64,000 nucleotides of DNA from Ranitomeya variabilis (GCF_051348905.1 NC_135232.1:832504888-832568887), one strand, 5' to 3'. Shown: positions 1 to 10,075, counted from the first letter of the stretch. Numbers and translations are program-made. The notes: generated from the letters alone by a model not told the origin.

Positions 1-422
1 TCTTTGCCAGGTCACATAGCAGGACGAGGCTTTTTGCCGCGGCAGATTCTAAAGACTGCATGCAACCTAAGGCAAGGGCAACAGTTTACCACCCAGTAAA
101 ATGTTTTCAATGGGAACTGGACTTTCAACAAACTTTGCACAAATCAATAGCACAGGCAAATATAGGAAACTTTCTCTAGCCTGATTAAAGTGGGAAATGT
201 GCAATAGCTTTGCATTAAGGACAAGCTTCAGAGTCTCTACTTGGTATCATCAGAAAACCGAGTTGGAGTGTCGTGTCGGAAGCTTGAATAGGTCAGCTGA
301 TGTATCTCTAAGAATTCACAGTTTTTTTCTCAAGGTGGTTCAGCGATTTGAATAAATGCCAACCCTTGTCTGCAAAAATCTTGACCCGTTTCCTGCAAGT
401 TTCTGAAAGTGGTGCAAATAAT

Positions 423-494
423 GGGGATGTAGCTCAGTGGTAGAGCGCACGCTTTGCATGTGTGAGGCCCCGGGTTCAATCCCCGGCATCTCCA
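423..494 (+). tRNA. tRNA-Ala-TGC: tRNA-Ala(TGC), unit 1 first slot
   Basis: This copy defines the first-slot consensus. The acceptor stem GGGGATG/CATCTCC contains G3-T69 (standard G3:U70). The D stem GCTC/GAGC, anticodon stem CACGC/GTGTG with loop TTTGCAT, and T stem CCGGG/CCCGG all pair, and the discriminator is A. Anticodon TGC is at 455-457 and would read GCA and, by wobble, other GCN alanine codons. The first T4 is 541-544, so the primary transcript would carry a trailer of about 46 bases. Confidence 0.96.
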
Positions 495-621
495 TGGCCT
501 GGGTTTACGTGCAAAGGACGCACTTCCTACAGGTGACTACTTTTACTTCTCCTTATGTGGTTCCTGCAGTCACTCGGTGAAAGAATTACTTGTCAGTGCT
601 CCATCCCACTAGGAGACTTTT
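495..621 (+). other. Representative intra-unit linker between the two tRNA genes
   Basis: These 127 bases separate the first-slot and second-slot genes. The first T4 after the first gene is normally at the middle of this linker (541-544 here, followed by ACTTCTCC; CCTTCTCC in most units), 46 bases past the gene end. In ten units a G-to-T change makes a much closer T4, only eight bases past the gene. The sequence just upstream of the second gene (GGAGACTTTT) does not resemble that upstream of the first, so the two genes have independent 5' flanks. Confidence 0.75.
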
Positions 622-693
622 GGGGATGTAGCTCAGTGGTAGAGCGCATGCTTCGCATGTATGAGGTCCTGGGTTCAACCCCCAGCATCTCCA
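622..693 (+). tRNA. tRNA-Ala-CGC: tRNA-Ala(CGC), unit 1 second slot
   Basis: This copy defines the second-slot consensus. It differs from the first-slot gene at seven positions. Four of these form two compensatory pairs (28/40 C-G to T-A; 49/63 C-G to T-A); the others are 33 (anticodon), 46 and 58. Anticodon CGC at 654-656 reads GCG. G3-T69 and discriminator A are kept. T4 at 697-700 starts four bases past the gene end, a close pol III stop. Confidence 0.96.
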
Positions 694-1211
694 AACTTTT
701 CCTAATATGGCTAGAAAGCTTTAGCAAACACACTCACGCTTAGTAGTGTCGTCAAGACTCGCAAGGAATCTTTGACGCTTAAACTGGCTTCTTTGCCAGG
801 TCACATAGCAGGACGAGGCTTTTTGCCGCGGCAGATTCTAAAGACTGCATGCAACCTAAGGCAAGGGCAACAGTTTACCACCCAGTAAAATGTTTTCAAT
901 GGGAACTGGACTTTCAACAAACTTTGCACAAATCAATAGCACAGGCAAATATAGGAAACTTTCTCTAGCCTGATTAAAGTGGGAAATGTGCAATAGCTTT
1001 GCATTAAGGACAAGCTTCAGAGTCTCTACTTGGTATCATCAGAAAACCGAGTTGGAGTGTCGTGTCGGAAGCTTGAATAGGTCAGCTGATGTATCTCTAA
1101 GAATTCACAGTTTTTTTCTCAAGGTGGTTCAGCGATTTGAATAAATGCCAACCCTTGTCTGCAAAAATCTTGACCCGTTTCCTGCAAGTTTCTGAAAGTG
1201 GTGCAAATAAC
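694..1211 (+). other. Representative inter-unit spacer (518 bases, no gene seen)
   Basis: This is the stretch between a second-slot gene and the next first-slot gene; every unit has an equivalent. It begins with AAC then TTTT (697-700), the stop for the upstream gene. It holds a small hairpin, CTGGC-6 bases-GCCAG, at 784-799, then a T5 that would act as a back-up stop at about 819-823. It also has a T7 tract near 1110-1117, where units differ by two bases, and ends with GTGCAAATAA just before the tRNA. No snRNA, 5S rRNA or other tRNA is recognisable on either strand. Its conservation between units is explained by array homogenisation. Confidence 0.7.
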
Positions 1212-1283
1212 GGGGATGTATCTCAGTGGTAGAGCGCACGCTTTGCATGTGTGAGGCCCCGGGTTCAATCCCCGGCATCTCCA
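1212..1283 (+). tRNA. tRNA-Ala-TGC: tRNA-Ala(TGC), unit 2 first slot, G10T
   Basis: G10 is T, which breaks the first D-stem pair (T10-C24) and changes an A-box base (TATCTCAG). Anticodon TGC 1244-1246. First T4 1330-1333. Confidence 0.85.
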
Positions 1284-1410
1284 TGGCCTGGGTTTACGTG
1301 CAAAGGACGCACTTCCTTCAGGTGACTACTTTTCCTTCTCCTTATGTGGTTCCTGCAGTCACTCGGTGAAAGAATTACTTGTCAGTGCTCCATCCCACTA
1401 GGAGACTTTT

Positions 1411-1482
1411 GGGGATGTAGCTCAGTGGTAGAGCGCATGCTTCGCATGTATGAGGTCCTGGTTTCAACCCCCAGCATCTCCA
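1411..1482 (+). tRNA. tRNA-Ala-CGC: tRNA-Ala(CGC), unit 2 second slot, G52T
   Basis: G52 is T, so the last T-stem pair is lost and the B box reads GTTTCAACCCC. Transcription by pol III may be weakened. Anticodon CGC 1443-1445. T4 1486-1489. Confidence 0.85.
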
Positions 1483-2002
1483 AACTTTTCCTAATATGGC
1501 TAGAAAGCTTCAGCAAACACACTCACGCTTAGTAGTGTCGTCAAGACTCGCAAGGAATCTTTGACGCTTAAACTGGCTTCTTTGCCAGGTCACATAGCAG
1601 GACGAGGCCTTTTGTCGCAGCAGATTCTAAAGACTGCATGCAACCTAAGGCAAGGGCAACACTTTACCACCCAGTAAAATGTTTTCAATGGGAACTGGAC
1701 TTTCAACAAACTTTGCACAAATCAATAGCACAGGCAAATATAGGAAACTTTCTCTAGCCTGATTAAAGTGGGAAATGTGCAATAGCTTTGCATTAAGGAC
1801 AAGCTTCAGAGTCTCTACTTGGCATCATCAGAAAACCGAGTTGGAGTCTCGTGCCGGAAGCTTGAATAGGTCAGCTGATGTATCTCTAAGAATTCACAGA
1901 GTTTTTTTCTCAAGGTGGTTCAGCGATTTAAATAAATGCCAACCCTTGTCTGCAAAAATCTTGACCCGTTTCCTGCAATTTTCAGAAAGTGGTGCAAATA
2001 AC

Positions 2003-2074
2003 GGGGATGTAGCTCAGTGGTAGAGCGCACGCTTTGCATGTGTGAGGCCCCGGGTTCAATCCCCGGCATCTCCA
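2003..2074 (+). tRNA. tRNA-Ala-TGC: tRNA-Ala(TGC), unit 3 first slot, near stop
   Basis: The gene matches the first-slot consensus. Anticodon TGC 2035-2037. A flanking G-to-T makes a close T4 at 2083-2086. Confidence 0.96.
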
Positions 2075-2201
2075 TGGCCTGGTTTTACGTGCAAAGGACG
2101 CACTTCCTACAGGTGACTACTTTTCCTTCTCCTTATGTGGTTCCTGCAGTCACTCGGTGAAAGAATTACTTGTCAGTGCTCCATCCCACTGGAAGACTTT
2201 T

Positions 2202-2273
2202 GGGGATGTAGCTCAGTGGTAGAGCGCATGCTTCGCATGTATGAGGTCCTGGGTTCAACCCCCAGCATCTCCA
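2202..2273 (+). tRNA. tRNA-Ala-CGC: tRNA-Ala(CGC), unit 3 second slot
   Basis: Matches the second-slot consensus. Anticodon CGC 2234-2236. T4 2277-2280. Confidence 0.96.
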
Positions 2274-2791
2274 AACTTTTCCTAATATGGCTAGAAAGCT
2301 TTAGCAAACACACTCACGCTTACTAGTGTCGTCAAGACTCGCAAGGCATCTTTGACACTTAAACTGGCTTCTTTGCCAGGTCACATAGCAGGACGAGGCT
2401 TTTTGCTGCGGCAGATTCTAAAGACTGCATGCAACCTAAGGCAAGGGCAACACTTTACCACCCAGTAAAATGTTTTCAATGGGAACTGGACTTTCAACAA
2501 ACTTTGCACAAATCAATAGCACAGGCAAATATAGGAAACTTTCTCTAGCCTGATTAAAGTGGGAAATGTGCAATAGCTTTTCAATAAGGACAAGCTTCAG
2601 AGTCTCTACTTGGTATCATCAGAAAACCGAGTTGGAGTTTTGTGTCGGAAGCTTGAATAGGTCAGCTGATGTATCTCTAAGAATTCACAGTTTTTTTCTC
2701 AAGGTGGTTCAGCGATTTGAATAAATGCCAACCCTTGGCTGCAAAAATCTTGACCCGTTTCCTGCAAGTTTCTGAAAGTGGTGCAAATAAC

Positions 2792-2863
2792 GGGGATGTA
2801 GCTCAGTGGTAGAGCGCACGCTTTGCATGTGTGAGGCCCCGGGTTCAATCCCCGGCATCTCCA
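2792..2863 (+). tRNA. tRNA-Ala-TGC: tRNA-Ala(TGC), unit 4 first slot
   Basis: Matches the first-slot consensus. Anticodon TGC 2824-2826. First T4 2910-2913. Confidence 0.96.
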
Positions 2864-2990
2864 TGGCCTGGGTTTACGTGCAAAGGACGCACTTCCTACA
2901 GGTGACTACTTTTCCTTCTCCTTATGTGGTTCCTGCAGTCACTCGGTGAAAGAATTACTTGTCAGTGCTCCATCCCACTAGGAGACTTTT

Positions 2991-3062
2991 GGGGATGTAG
3001 CTCAGTGGTAGAGCGCATGCTTCGCATGTATGAGGTCCTGGGTTCAACCCCCAGCATCTCCA
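2991..3062 (+). tRNA. tRNA-Ala-CGC: tRNA-Ala(CGC), unit 4 second slot
   Basis: Matches the second-slot consensus. Anticodon CGC 3023-3025. T4 3066-3069. Confidence 0.96.
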
Positions 3063-3582
3063 AACTTTTCCTAATATGGCTAGATAGCTTTAGCAAACAC
3101 ACTCACGCTTAGTAGTGTCGTCAAGACTCGCAAGGAATCTTTGACGCTTAAACTGGCTTCTTTGCCAGGTCACATAGCAGGACGAGGCTTTTTGCCGCGG
3201 CAGATTCTAAAGACTGCATGCAACCTAAGGCAAGGGCAACACTTTACCACCCAGTAAAATGTTTTCAGTGGGAACTGGACTTTCAACAAACTTTGCACAA
3301 ATCAATAGCACAGGCAAATATAGGAAACTTTCTCTAGCCTGATTAAAGTGGGAAATGTGCAATAGCTTTGCATTAAGGACAAGCTTCAGAGTCTCTACTT
3401 GGTATCATCAGAAAACCGAGTTGGAGTGTCGTGCCGGAAGCTTGAATTGGTCAGCTGATGTATCTCTAAGAATTCACAGAGTTTTTTTCTCAAGGTGGTT
3501 CAGCGATTTGAATAAATGCCAACCCTTGTCTGCAAAAATCTTGAACCGTTTCCTGCAAGTTTCTGAAAGTGGTGCAAATAAT

Positions 3583-3654
3583 GGGGATGTAGCTCAGTGG
3601 TAGAGCGCACGCTTTGCATGTGTGAGGCCCCGGGTTCAATCCCCGGCATCTCCA
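3583..3654 (+). tRNA. tRNA-Ala-TGC: tRNA-Ala(TGC), unit 5 first slot
   Basis: Matches the first-slot consensus. Anticodon TGC 3615-3617. First T4 3701-3704. Confidence 0.96.
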
Positions 3655-3781
3655 TGGCCTGGGTTTACGTGCAAAGGACGCACTTCCTACAGGTGACTAC
3701 TTTTCCTTCTCCTTATGTGGTTCCTGCAGTCACTCGGTGAAAGAATTACTTGTCAGTGCTCCATCCCACTAGGAGACTTTT

Positions 3782-3853
3782 GGGAATGTAGCTCAGTGGT
3801 AGAGCGCATGCTTCGCATGTATGAGGTCCTGGGTTCAACCCCCAGCATCTCCA
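3782..3853 (+). tRNA. tRNA-Ala-CGC: tRNA-Ala(CGC), unit 5 second slot, G4A
   Basis: G4 is A, giving an A-C mismatch directly beside the G3-T69 identity pair. Anticodon CGC 3814-3816. T4 3857-3860. Confidence 0.88.
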
Positions 3854-4371
3854 AACTTTTCCTAATATGGCTAGAAAGCTTTAGCAAACACACTCACGCT
3901 TAGTAGTGTCGTCAAGACTCGCAAGGAATCTTTGACGCTTAAACTGGCTTCTTTGCCAGGTCACATAGCAGGACGAGGCTTTTTGCCGCAGCAGATTCTA
4001 AAGACTGCATGCAACCTAAGGCAAGGGCAACACTTTACCACCCAGTAAAATGTTTTCAATGGGAACTGGACTTTCAACAAACTTTGCACAAATCAATAGC
4101 ACAGGCAAATATAGGAAACTTTCTCTAGCCTGATTAAAGTGGGAAATGTGCAATAGCTTTGCATTAAGGACAAGCTTCAGAGTCTCTACTTGGTATCATC
4201 AGAAAACCGAGTTGGAGTGTCGTGTCGGAAGCTTGAATAGGTCAGCTGATGTATCTCTAAGAATTCACAGTTTTTTTCTCAAGGTGGTTCAGCGATTTGA
4301 ATAAATGCCAACCCTTGTCTGCAAAAATCTTGACCCGTTTCCTGCAAGTTTCTGAAAGTGGTGCAAATAAT

Positions 4372-4443
4372 GGGGATGTAGCTCAGTGGTAGAGCGCACG
4401 CTTTGCATGTGTGAGGCCCCGGGTTCAATCCCCGGCATCTCCA
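4372..4443 (+). tRNA. tRNA-Ala-TGC: tRNA-Ala(TGC), unit 6 first slot
   Basis: Matches the first-slot consensus. Anticodon TGC 4404-4406. First T4 4490-4493, followed by ACTTC as in unit 1. Confidence 0.96.
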
Positions 4444-4570
4444 TGGCCTGGGTTTACGTGCAAAGGACGCACTTCCTACAGGTGACTACTTTTACTTCTC
4501 CTTATGTGGTTCCTGCAGTCACTCGGTGAAAGAATTACTTGTCAGTGCTCCATCCCACTAGGAGACTTTT

Positions 4571-4642
4571 GGGGATGTAGCTCAGTGGTAGAGCGCATGC
4601 TTCGCATGTATGAGGTCCTGGGTTCAACCCCCAGCATCTCCA
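4571..4642 (+). tRNA. tRNA-Ala-CGC: tRNA-Ala(CGC), unit 6 second slot
   Basis: Matches the second-slot consensus. Anticodon CGC 4603-4605. T4 4646-4649. Confidence 0.96.
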
Positions 4643-5160
4643 AACTTTTCCTAATATGGCTAGAAAGCTTTAGCAAACACACTCACGCTTAGTAGTGTCG
4701 TCAAGACTCGCAAGGAATCTTTGACGCTTAAACTGGCTTCTTTGCCAGGTCACATAGCAGGACGAGGCTTTTTGCCGCGGCAGATTCTAAAGACTGCATG
4801 CAACCTAAGGCAAGGGCAACAGTTTACCACCCAGTAAAATGTTTTCAATGGGAACTGGACTTTCAACAAACTTTGCACAAATCAATAGCACAGGCAAATA
4901 TAGGAAACTTTCTCTAGCCTGATTAAAGTGGGAAATGTGCAATAGCTTTGCATTAAGGACAAGCTTCAGAGTCTCTACTTGGTATCATCAGAAAACCGAG
5001 TTGGAGTGTCGTGTCGGAAGCTTGAATAGGTCAGCTGATGTATCTCTAAGAATTCACAGTTTTTTTCTCAAGGTGGTTCAGCGATTTGAATAAATGCCAA
5101 CCCTTGTCTGCAAAAATCTTGACCCGTTTCCTGCAAGTTTCTGAAAGTGGTGCAAATAAC

Positions 5161-5232
5161 GGGGATGTATCTCAGTGGTAGAGCGCACGCTTTGCATGTG
5201 TGAGGCCCCGGGTTCAATCCCCGGCATCTCCA
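5161..5232 (+). tRNA. tRNA-Ala-TGC: tRNA-Ala(TGC), unit 7 first slot, G10T
   Basis: G10T in the D stem and A box. Anticodon TGC 5193-5195. First T4 5279-5282. Confidence 0.85.
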
Positions 5233-5359
5233 TGGCCTGGGTTTACGTGCAAAGGACGCACTTCCTTCAGGTGACTACTTTTCCTTCTCCTTATGTGGTT
5301 CCTGCAGTCACTCGGTGAAAGAATTACTTGTCAGTGCTCCATCCCACTAGGAGACTTTT

Positions 5360-5431
5360 GGGGATGTAGCTCAGTGGTAGAGCGCATGCTTCGCATGTAT
5401 GAGGTCCTGGGTTCAACCCCCAGCATCTCCA
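5360..5431 (+). tRNA. tRNA-Ala-CGC: tRNA-Ala(CGC), unit 7 second slot
   Basis: Matches the second-slot consensus. Anticodon CGC 5392-5394. T4 5435-5438. Confidence 0.96.
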
Positions 5432-5951
5432 AACTTTTCCTAATATGGCTAGATAGCTTTAGCAAACACACTCACGCTTAGTAGTGTCGTCAAGACTCGC
5501 AAGGAATCTTTGACGCTTAAACTGGCTTCTTTGCCAGGTCACATAGCAGGACGAGGCTTTTTGCTGCGGCAGATTCTAAAGACTGCATGCAACCTAAGGC
5601 AAGGGCAACACTTTACCACCCAGTAAAATGTTTTCAATGGGAACTGGACTTTCAACAAACTTTGCACAAATCAATAGCACAGGCAAATATAGGAAACTTT
5701 CTCTAGCCTGATTAAAGTGGGAAATGTGCAATAGCTTTGCATTAAGGACAAGCTTCAGAGTCTCTACTTGGTATCATCAGAAAACCGAGTTGGAGTGTCG
5801 TGCCGGAAGCTTGAATAGGTCAGCTGATGTATCTCTAAGAATTCACAAATTTTTTTTCTCAAGGTGGTTCAGCGATTTGAATAAATGCCAACCCTTGTCT
5901 GCAAAAATCTTGACCCGTTTCCTGCAAGTTTCTGAAAGTGGTGCAAATAGC

Positions 5952-6023
5952 GGGGATGTAGCTCAGTGGTAGAGCGCACGCTTTGCATGTGTGAGGCCCC
6001 GGGTTCAATCCCCGGCATCTCCA
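5952..6023 (+). tRNA. tRNA-Ala-TGC: tRNA-Ala(TGC), unit 8 first slot
   Basis: Matches the first-slot consensus. Anticodon TGC 5984-5986. First T4 6070-6073. Confidence 0.96.
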
Positions 6024-6150
6024 TGGCCTGGGTTTACGTGCAAAGGACGCACTTTCTACAGGTGACTACTTTTCCTTCTCCTTATGTGGTTCCTGCAGTC
6101 ACTCGGTGAAAGAATTACTTGTCAGTGCTCCATCCCACTAGCAGACTTTT

Positions 6151-6222
6151 GGGGATGTAGCTCAGTGGTGGAGCGCATGCTTCGCATGTATGAGGTCCTG
6201 GGTTCAACCCCCAGCATCTCCA
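6151..6222 (+). tRNA. tRNA-Ala-CGC: tRNA-Ala(CGC), unit 8 second slot, A20G
   Basis: A20 (standard A21, a conserved D-loop base) is G. Otherwise consensus. Anticodon CGC 6183-6185. T4 6226-6229. Confidence 0.9.
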
Positions 6223-6742
6223 AACTTTTCCTAATATGGCTAGATAGCTTTAGCAAACACACTCACGCTTAGTAGTGTCGTCAAGACTCGCAAGGAATCT
6301 TTGACGCTTAAACTGGCTTCTTTGCCAGGTCACATAGCAGGACGAGGCTTTTTGCCGCGGCAGATTCTAAAGACTGCATGCAACCTAAGGCAAGGGCAAC
6401 ACTTTACCACCCAGTAAAATGTTTTCAATGGGAACTGGACTTTCAACAAACTTTGCACAAATCAATAGCACAGGCAAATATAGGAAACTTTCTCTAGCCT
6501 GATTAAAGTGGGAAATGTGCAATAGCTTTGCATTAAGGACAAGCTTCAGAGTCTCTACTTGGTATCATCAGAAAACCGAGTTGGAGTGTCGTGCCGGAAG
6601 CTTGAATAGGTCAGCTGATGTATCTCTAAGAATTCACAAATTTTTTTTCTCAAGGTGGTTCAGCGATTTGAATAAATGCCAACCCTTGTCTGCAAAAATC
6701 TTGACCCGTTTCCTGCAAGTTTCTGAAAGTGGTGCAAATAAC

Positions 6743-6814
6743 GGGGATGTAGCTCAGTGGTAGAGCGCACGCTTTGCATGTGTGAGGCCCCGGGTTCAAT
6801 CCCCGGCATCTCCA
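6743..6814 (+). tRNA. tRNA-Ala-TGC: tRNA-Ala(TGC), unit 9 first slot
   Basis: Matches the first-slot consensus. Anticodon TGC 6775-6777. First T4 6861-6864. Confidence 0.96.
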
Positions 6815-6941
6815 TGGCCTGGGTTTACGTGCAAAGGACGCACTTTCTACAGGTGACTACTTTTCCTTCTCCTTATGTGGTTCCTGCAGTCACTCGGTGA
6901 AAGAATTACTTGTCAGTGCTCCATCCCACTAGGAGACTTTT

Positions 6942-7013
6942 GGGAATGTAGCTCAGTGGTAGAGCGCATGCTTCTCATGTATGAGGTTCTGGGTTCAACC
7001 CCCAGCATCTCCA
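6942..7013 (+). tRNA. Ala-body tRNA with CTC (Glu) anticodon, unit 9 second slot
   Basis: The anticodon at 6974-6976 is CTC instead of CGC and would read the glutamate codon GAG, while G3-T69 and discriminator A still mark it for alanine. It also carries G4A (mismatch beside the identity pair) and C47T. T4 7017-7020. It may be a pseudogene in decay or a weak mistranslating tRNA. Confidence 0.85.
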
Positions 7014-7470
7014 AACTTTTCCTAATATGGCTAGAAAGCTTTAGCAAACACACTCACGCTTAGTAGTGTCGTCAAGACTCGCAAGGAATCTTTGACGCTT
7101 AAACTGGCTTCTTTGCCAGGTCACATAGCAGGACGAGGCTTTTTGCCGCGGCAGATTCTAAAGACTGCATGCAACCTAAGGCAAGGGCAACACTTTACCA
7201 CCCAGTAAAATGTTTTCAATGGGAACTGGACTTTCAACAAACTTTGCACAAATCAATAGCACAGGCAAATATAGGAAACTTTCTCTAGCCTGATTAAAGT
7301 GGGAAATGTGCAATAGCTTTGCATTAAGGACAAGCTTCAGAGTCTCTACTTGGTATCATCAGAAAACCGAGTTGGAGTGTCGTGCCGGAAGCTTGAATTG
7401 GTCAGCTGATGTATCTCTAAGAATTCACAGAGTTTTTTTCTCAAGGTGGTTCAGCGATTTGAATAAATAA

Positions 7471-7507
7471 ATGTGTGAGGCCCCGGGTTCAATCCCCGGC
7501 ATCTCCA
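7471..7507 (+). pseudogene. 3' half fragment of tRNA-Ala(TGC), unit 10 first slot
   Basis: Only gene positions 36-72 remain. Relative to a full unit, 100 bases ending at gene position 35 are gone and two bases (AA) sit at the junction (GAATAAAT-AA-ATGTGTG), giving the 693-bp unit. The A box and anticodon are lost and the B box is kept. Confidence 0.93.
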
Positions 7508-7634
7508 TGGCCTGGGTTTACGTGCAAAGGACGCACTTCCTTCAGGTGACTACTTTTCCTTCTCCTTATGTGGTTCCTGCAGTCACTCGGTGAAAGAATT
7601 ACTTGTCAGTGCTCCATCCCACTAGGAGACTTTT

Positions 7635-7706
7635 GGGGATGTAGCTCAGTGGTAGAGCGCATGCTTCGCATGTATGAGGTCCTGGTTTCAACCCCCAGCA
7701 TCTCCA
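7635..7706 (+). tRNA. tRNA-Ala-CGC: tRNA-Ala(CGC), unit 10 second slot, G52T
   Basis: G52T alters the T stem and B box as in unit 2. Anticodon CGC 7667-7669. T4 7710-7713. Confidence 0.85.
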
Positions 7707-8224
7707 AACTTTTCCTAATATGGCTAGAAAGCTTCAGCAAACACACTCACGCTTAGTAGTGTCGTCAAGACTCGCAAGGAATCTTTGACGCTTAAACTGG
7801 CTTCTTTGCCAGGTCACATAGCAGGACGAGGCCTTTTGTCGCAGCAGATTCTAAAGACTGCATGCAACCTAAGGCAAGGGCAACACTTTACCACCCAGTA
7901 AAATGTTTTCAATGGGAACTGGACTTTCAACAAACTTTGCACAAATCAATAGCACAGGCAAATATAGGAAACTTTCTCTAGCCTGATTAAAGTGGGAAAT
8001 GTGCAATAGCTTTGCATTAAGGACAAGCTTCAGAGTCTCTACTTGGCATCATCAGAAAACCGAGTTGGAGTCTCGTGCCGGAAGCTTGAATAGGTCAGCT
8101 GATGTATCTCTAAGAATTCACAGTTTTTTTCTCAAGGTGGTTCAGCGATTTGAATAAATGCCAACCCTTGGCTGCAAAAATCTTGACCCGTTTCCTGCAA
8201 TTTTCAGAAAGTGGTGCAAATAAC

Positions 8225-8296
8225 GGGGATGTAGCTCAGTGGTAGAGCGCACGCTTTGCATGTGTGAGGCCCCGGGTTCAATCCCCGGCATCTCCA
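8225..8296 (+). tRNA. tRNA-Ala-TGC: tRNA-Ala(TGC), unit 11 first slot
   Basis: Matches the first-slot consensus. Anticodon TGC 8257-8259. First T4 8343-8346. Confidence 0.96.
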
Positions 8297-8423
8297 TGGC
8301 CTGGGTTTACGTGCAAAGGACGCACTTCCTACAGGTGACTACTTTTCCTTCTCCTTATGTGGTTCCTGCAGTCACTCGGTGAAAGAATTACTTGTCAGTG
8401 CTCCATCCCACTAGGAGACTTTT

Positions 8424-8495
8424 GGGGATGTAGCTCAGTGGTAGAGCGCATGCTTCGCATGTATGAGGTCCTGGGTTCAACCCCCAGCATCTCCA
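8424..8495 (+). tRNA. tRNA-Ala-CGC: tRNA-Ala(CGC), unit 11 second slot
   Basis: Matches the second-slot consensus. Anticodon CGC 8456-8458. T4 8499-8502. Confidence 0.96.
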
Positions 8496-9015
8496 AACTT
8501 TTCCTAATATGGCTAGATAGCTTTAGCAAACACACTCACGCTTAGTAGTGTCGTCAAGACTCGCAAGGAATCTTTGACGCTTAAACTGGCTTCTTTGCCA
8601 GGTCACATAGCAGGACGAGGCTTTTTGCCGCGGCAGATTCTAAAGACTGCATGCAACCTAAGGCAAGGGCAACACTTTACCACCCAGTAAAATGTTTTCA
8701 GTGGGAACTGGACTTTCAACAAACTTTGCACAAATCAATAGCACAGGCAAATATAGGAAACTTTCTCTAGCCTGATTAAAGTGGGAAATGTGCAATAGCT
8801 TTGCATTAAGGACAAGCTTCAGAGTCTCTACTTGGTATCATCAGAAAACCGAGTTGGAGTGTCGTGCCGGAAGCTTGAATTGGTCAGCTGATGTATCTCT
8901 AAGAATTCACAGAGTTTTTTTCTCAAGGTGGTTCAGCGATTTGAATAAATGCCAACCCTTGTCTGCAAAAATCTTGAACCGTTTCCTGCAAGTTTCTGAA
9001 AGTGGTGCAAATAAT

Positions 9016-9087
9016 GGGGATGTAGCTCAGTGGTAGAGCGCACGCTTTGCATGTGTGAGGCCCCGGGTTCAATCCCCGGCATCTCCA
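9016..9087 (+). tRNA. tRNA-Ala-TGC: tRNA-Ala(TGC), unit 12 first slot
   Basis: Matches the first-slot consensus. Anticodon TGC 9048-9050. First T4 9134-9137. Confidence 0.96.
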
Positions 9088-9214
9088 TGGCCTGGGTTTA
9101 CGTGCAAAGGACGCACTTCCTACAGGTGACTACTTTTCCTTCTCCTTATGTGGTTCCTGCAGTCACTCGGTGAAAGAATTACTTGTCAGTGCTCCATCCC
9201 ACTAGGAGACTTTT

Positions 9215-9286
9215 GGGAATGTAGCTCAGTGGTAGAGCGCATGCTTCGCATGTATGAGGTCCTGGGTTCAACCCCCAGCATCTCCA
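9215..9286 (+). tRNA. tRNA-Ala-CGC: tRNA-Ala(CGC), unit 12 second slot, G4A
   Basis: G4A mismatch beside G3-T69. Anticodon CGC 9247-9249. T4 9290-9293. Confidence 0.88.
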
Positions 9287-9804
9287 AACTTTTCCTAATA
9301 TGGCTAGAAAGCTTTAGCAAACACTCTCCCTCTTAGTAGTGTCGTCAAGACTCGCAAGGAATCTTTGACGCTTAAACTGGCTTCTTTGCCAGGTCACATA
9401 GCAGGACGAGGCTTTTTGCCGCAGCAGATTCTAAAGACTGCATGCAACCTAAGGCAAGGGCAACACTTTACCACCCAGTAAAATGTTTTCAATGGGAACT
9501 GGACTTTCAACAAACTTTGCACAAATCAATAGCACAGGCAAATATAGGAAACTTTCTCTAGCCTGATTAAAGTGGGAAATGTGCAATAGCTTTGCATTAA
9601 GGACAAGCTTCAGAGTCTCTACTTGGTATCATCAGAAAACCGAGTTGGAGTGTCGTGTCGGAAGCTTGAATAGGTCAGCTGATGTATCTCTAAGAATTCA
9701 CAGTTTTTTTCTCAAGGTGGTTCAGCGATTTGAATAAATGCCAACCCTTGTCTGCAAAAATCTTGACCCGTTTCCTGCAAGTTTCTGAAAGTGGTGCAAA
9801 TAAT

Positions 9805-9876
9805 GGGGATGTAGCTCAGTGGTAGAGCGCACGCTTTGCATGTGTGAGGCCCCGGGTTCAATCCCCGGCATCTCCA
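9805..9876 (+). tRNA. tRNA-Ala-TGC: tRNA-Ala(TGC), unit 13 first slot
   Basis: Matches the first-slot consensus. Anticodon TGC 9837-9839. First T4 9923-9926. Confidence 0.96.
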
Positions 9877-10003
9877 TGGCCTGGGTTTACGTGCAAAGGA
9901 CGCACTTCCTACAGGTGACTACTTTTCCTTCTCCTTATGTGGTTCCTGCAGTCACTCGGTGAAAGAATTACTTGTCAGTGCTCCATCCCACTAGGAGACT
10001 TTT

Positions 10004-10075
10004 GGGGATGTAGCTCAGTGGTAGAGCGCATGCTTCGCATGTATGAGGTCCTGGGTTCAACCCCCAGCATCTCCA
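10004..10075 (+). tRNA. tRNA-Ala-CGC: tRNA-Ala(CGC), unit 13 second slot
   Basis: Matches the second-slot consensus. Anticodon CGC 10036-10038. T4 10079-10082. Confidence 0.96.

Larger units (their letters stand above)
2774..6742 (+). repeat. Older block shared at +5,433 (8207-12175)
   Basis: About five units here match 8207-12175 at a constant offset of 5,433. Shared markers include TTTTCAGTGGG at 3263/8696, TTGAACCG at 3541/8974 and the G10T first-slot gene at 5161/10594. Several differences (for example near 4490, 5097, 5564 and 9325) show that it is older than the other block duplications. The second copy overlaps the start of the 7,810-bp block. Confidence 0.7.

Noticed and set aside
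555-743. 62-codon frame recurring once per unit (about 80 times)
   Set aside because: It runs straight through the second-slot tRNA, is interrupted in some units (for example at 12429), and has no coding features; its recurrence is only the repeat period.
784-799. CTGGC-6 bases-GCCAG hairpin as a histone-type or other RNA 3' end signal
   Set aside because: A 5-bp stem with a 6-base loop is short and common by chance; no linked signal was seen, so it is noted only within the spacer description.
1201-1212. Octamer-like GTGCAAAT just upstream of the first-slot gene as a pol III enhancer
   Set aside because: It has one mismatch to ATGCAAAT and lies only a few bases from the gene, unlike the distal octamers of tRNA-Sec or snRNA genes. 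It is not enough to call a regulatory site.
1775-2023. 82-codon frame (113 codons in some units) recurring in 791-bp units
   Set aside because: It depends on which 2-bp T-tract variant the unit carries and on tRNA alleles, ends inside or after the first-slot tRNA, and is absent from 789-bp units. A real gene would not toggle this way.
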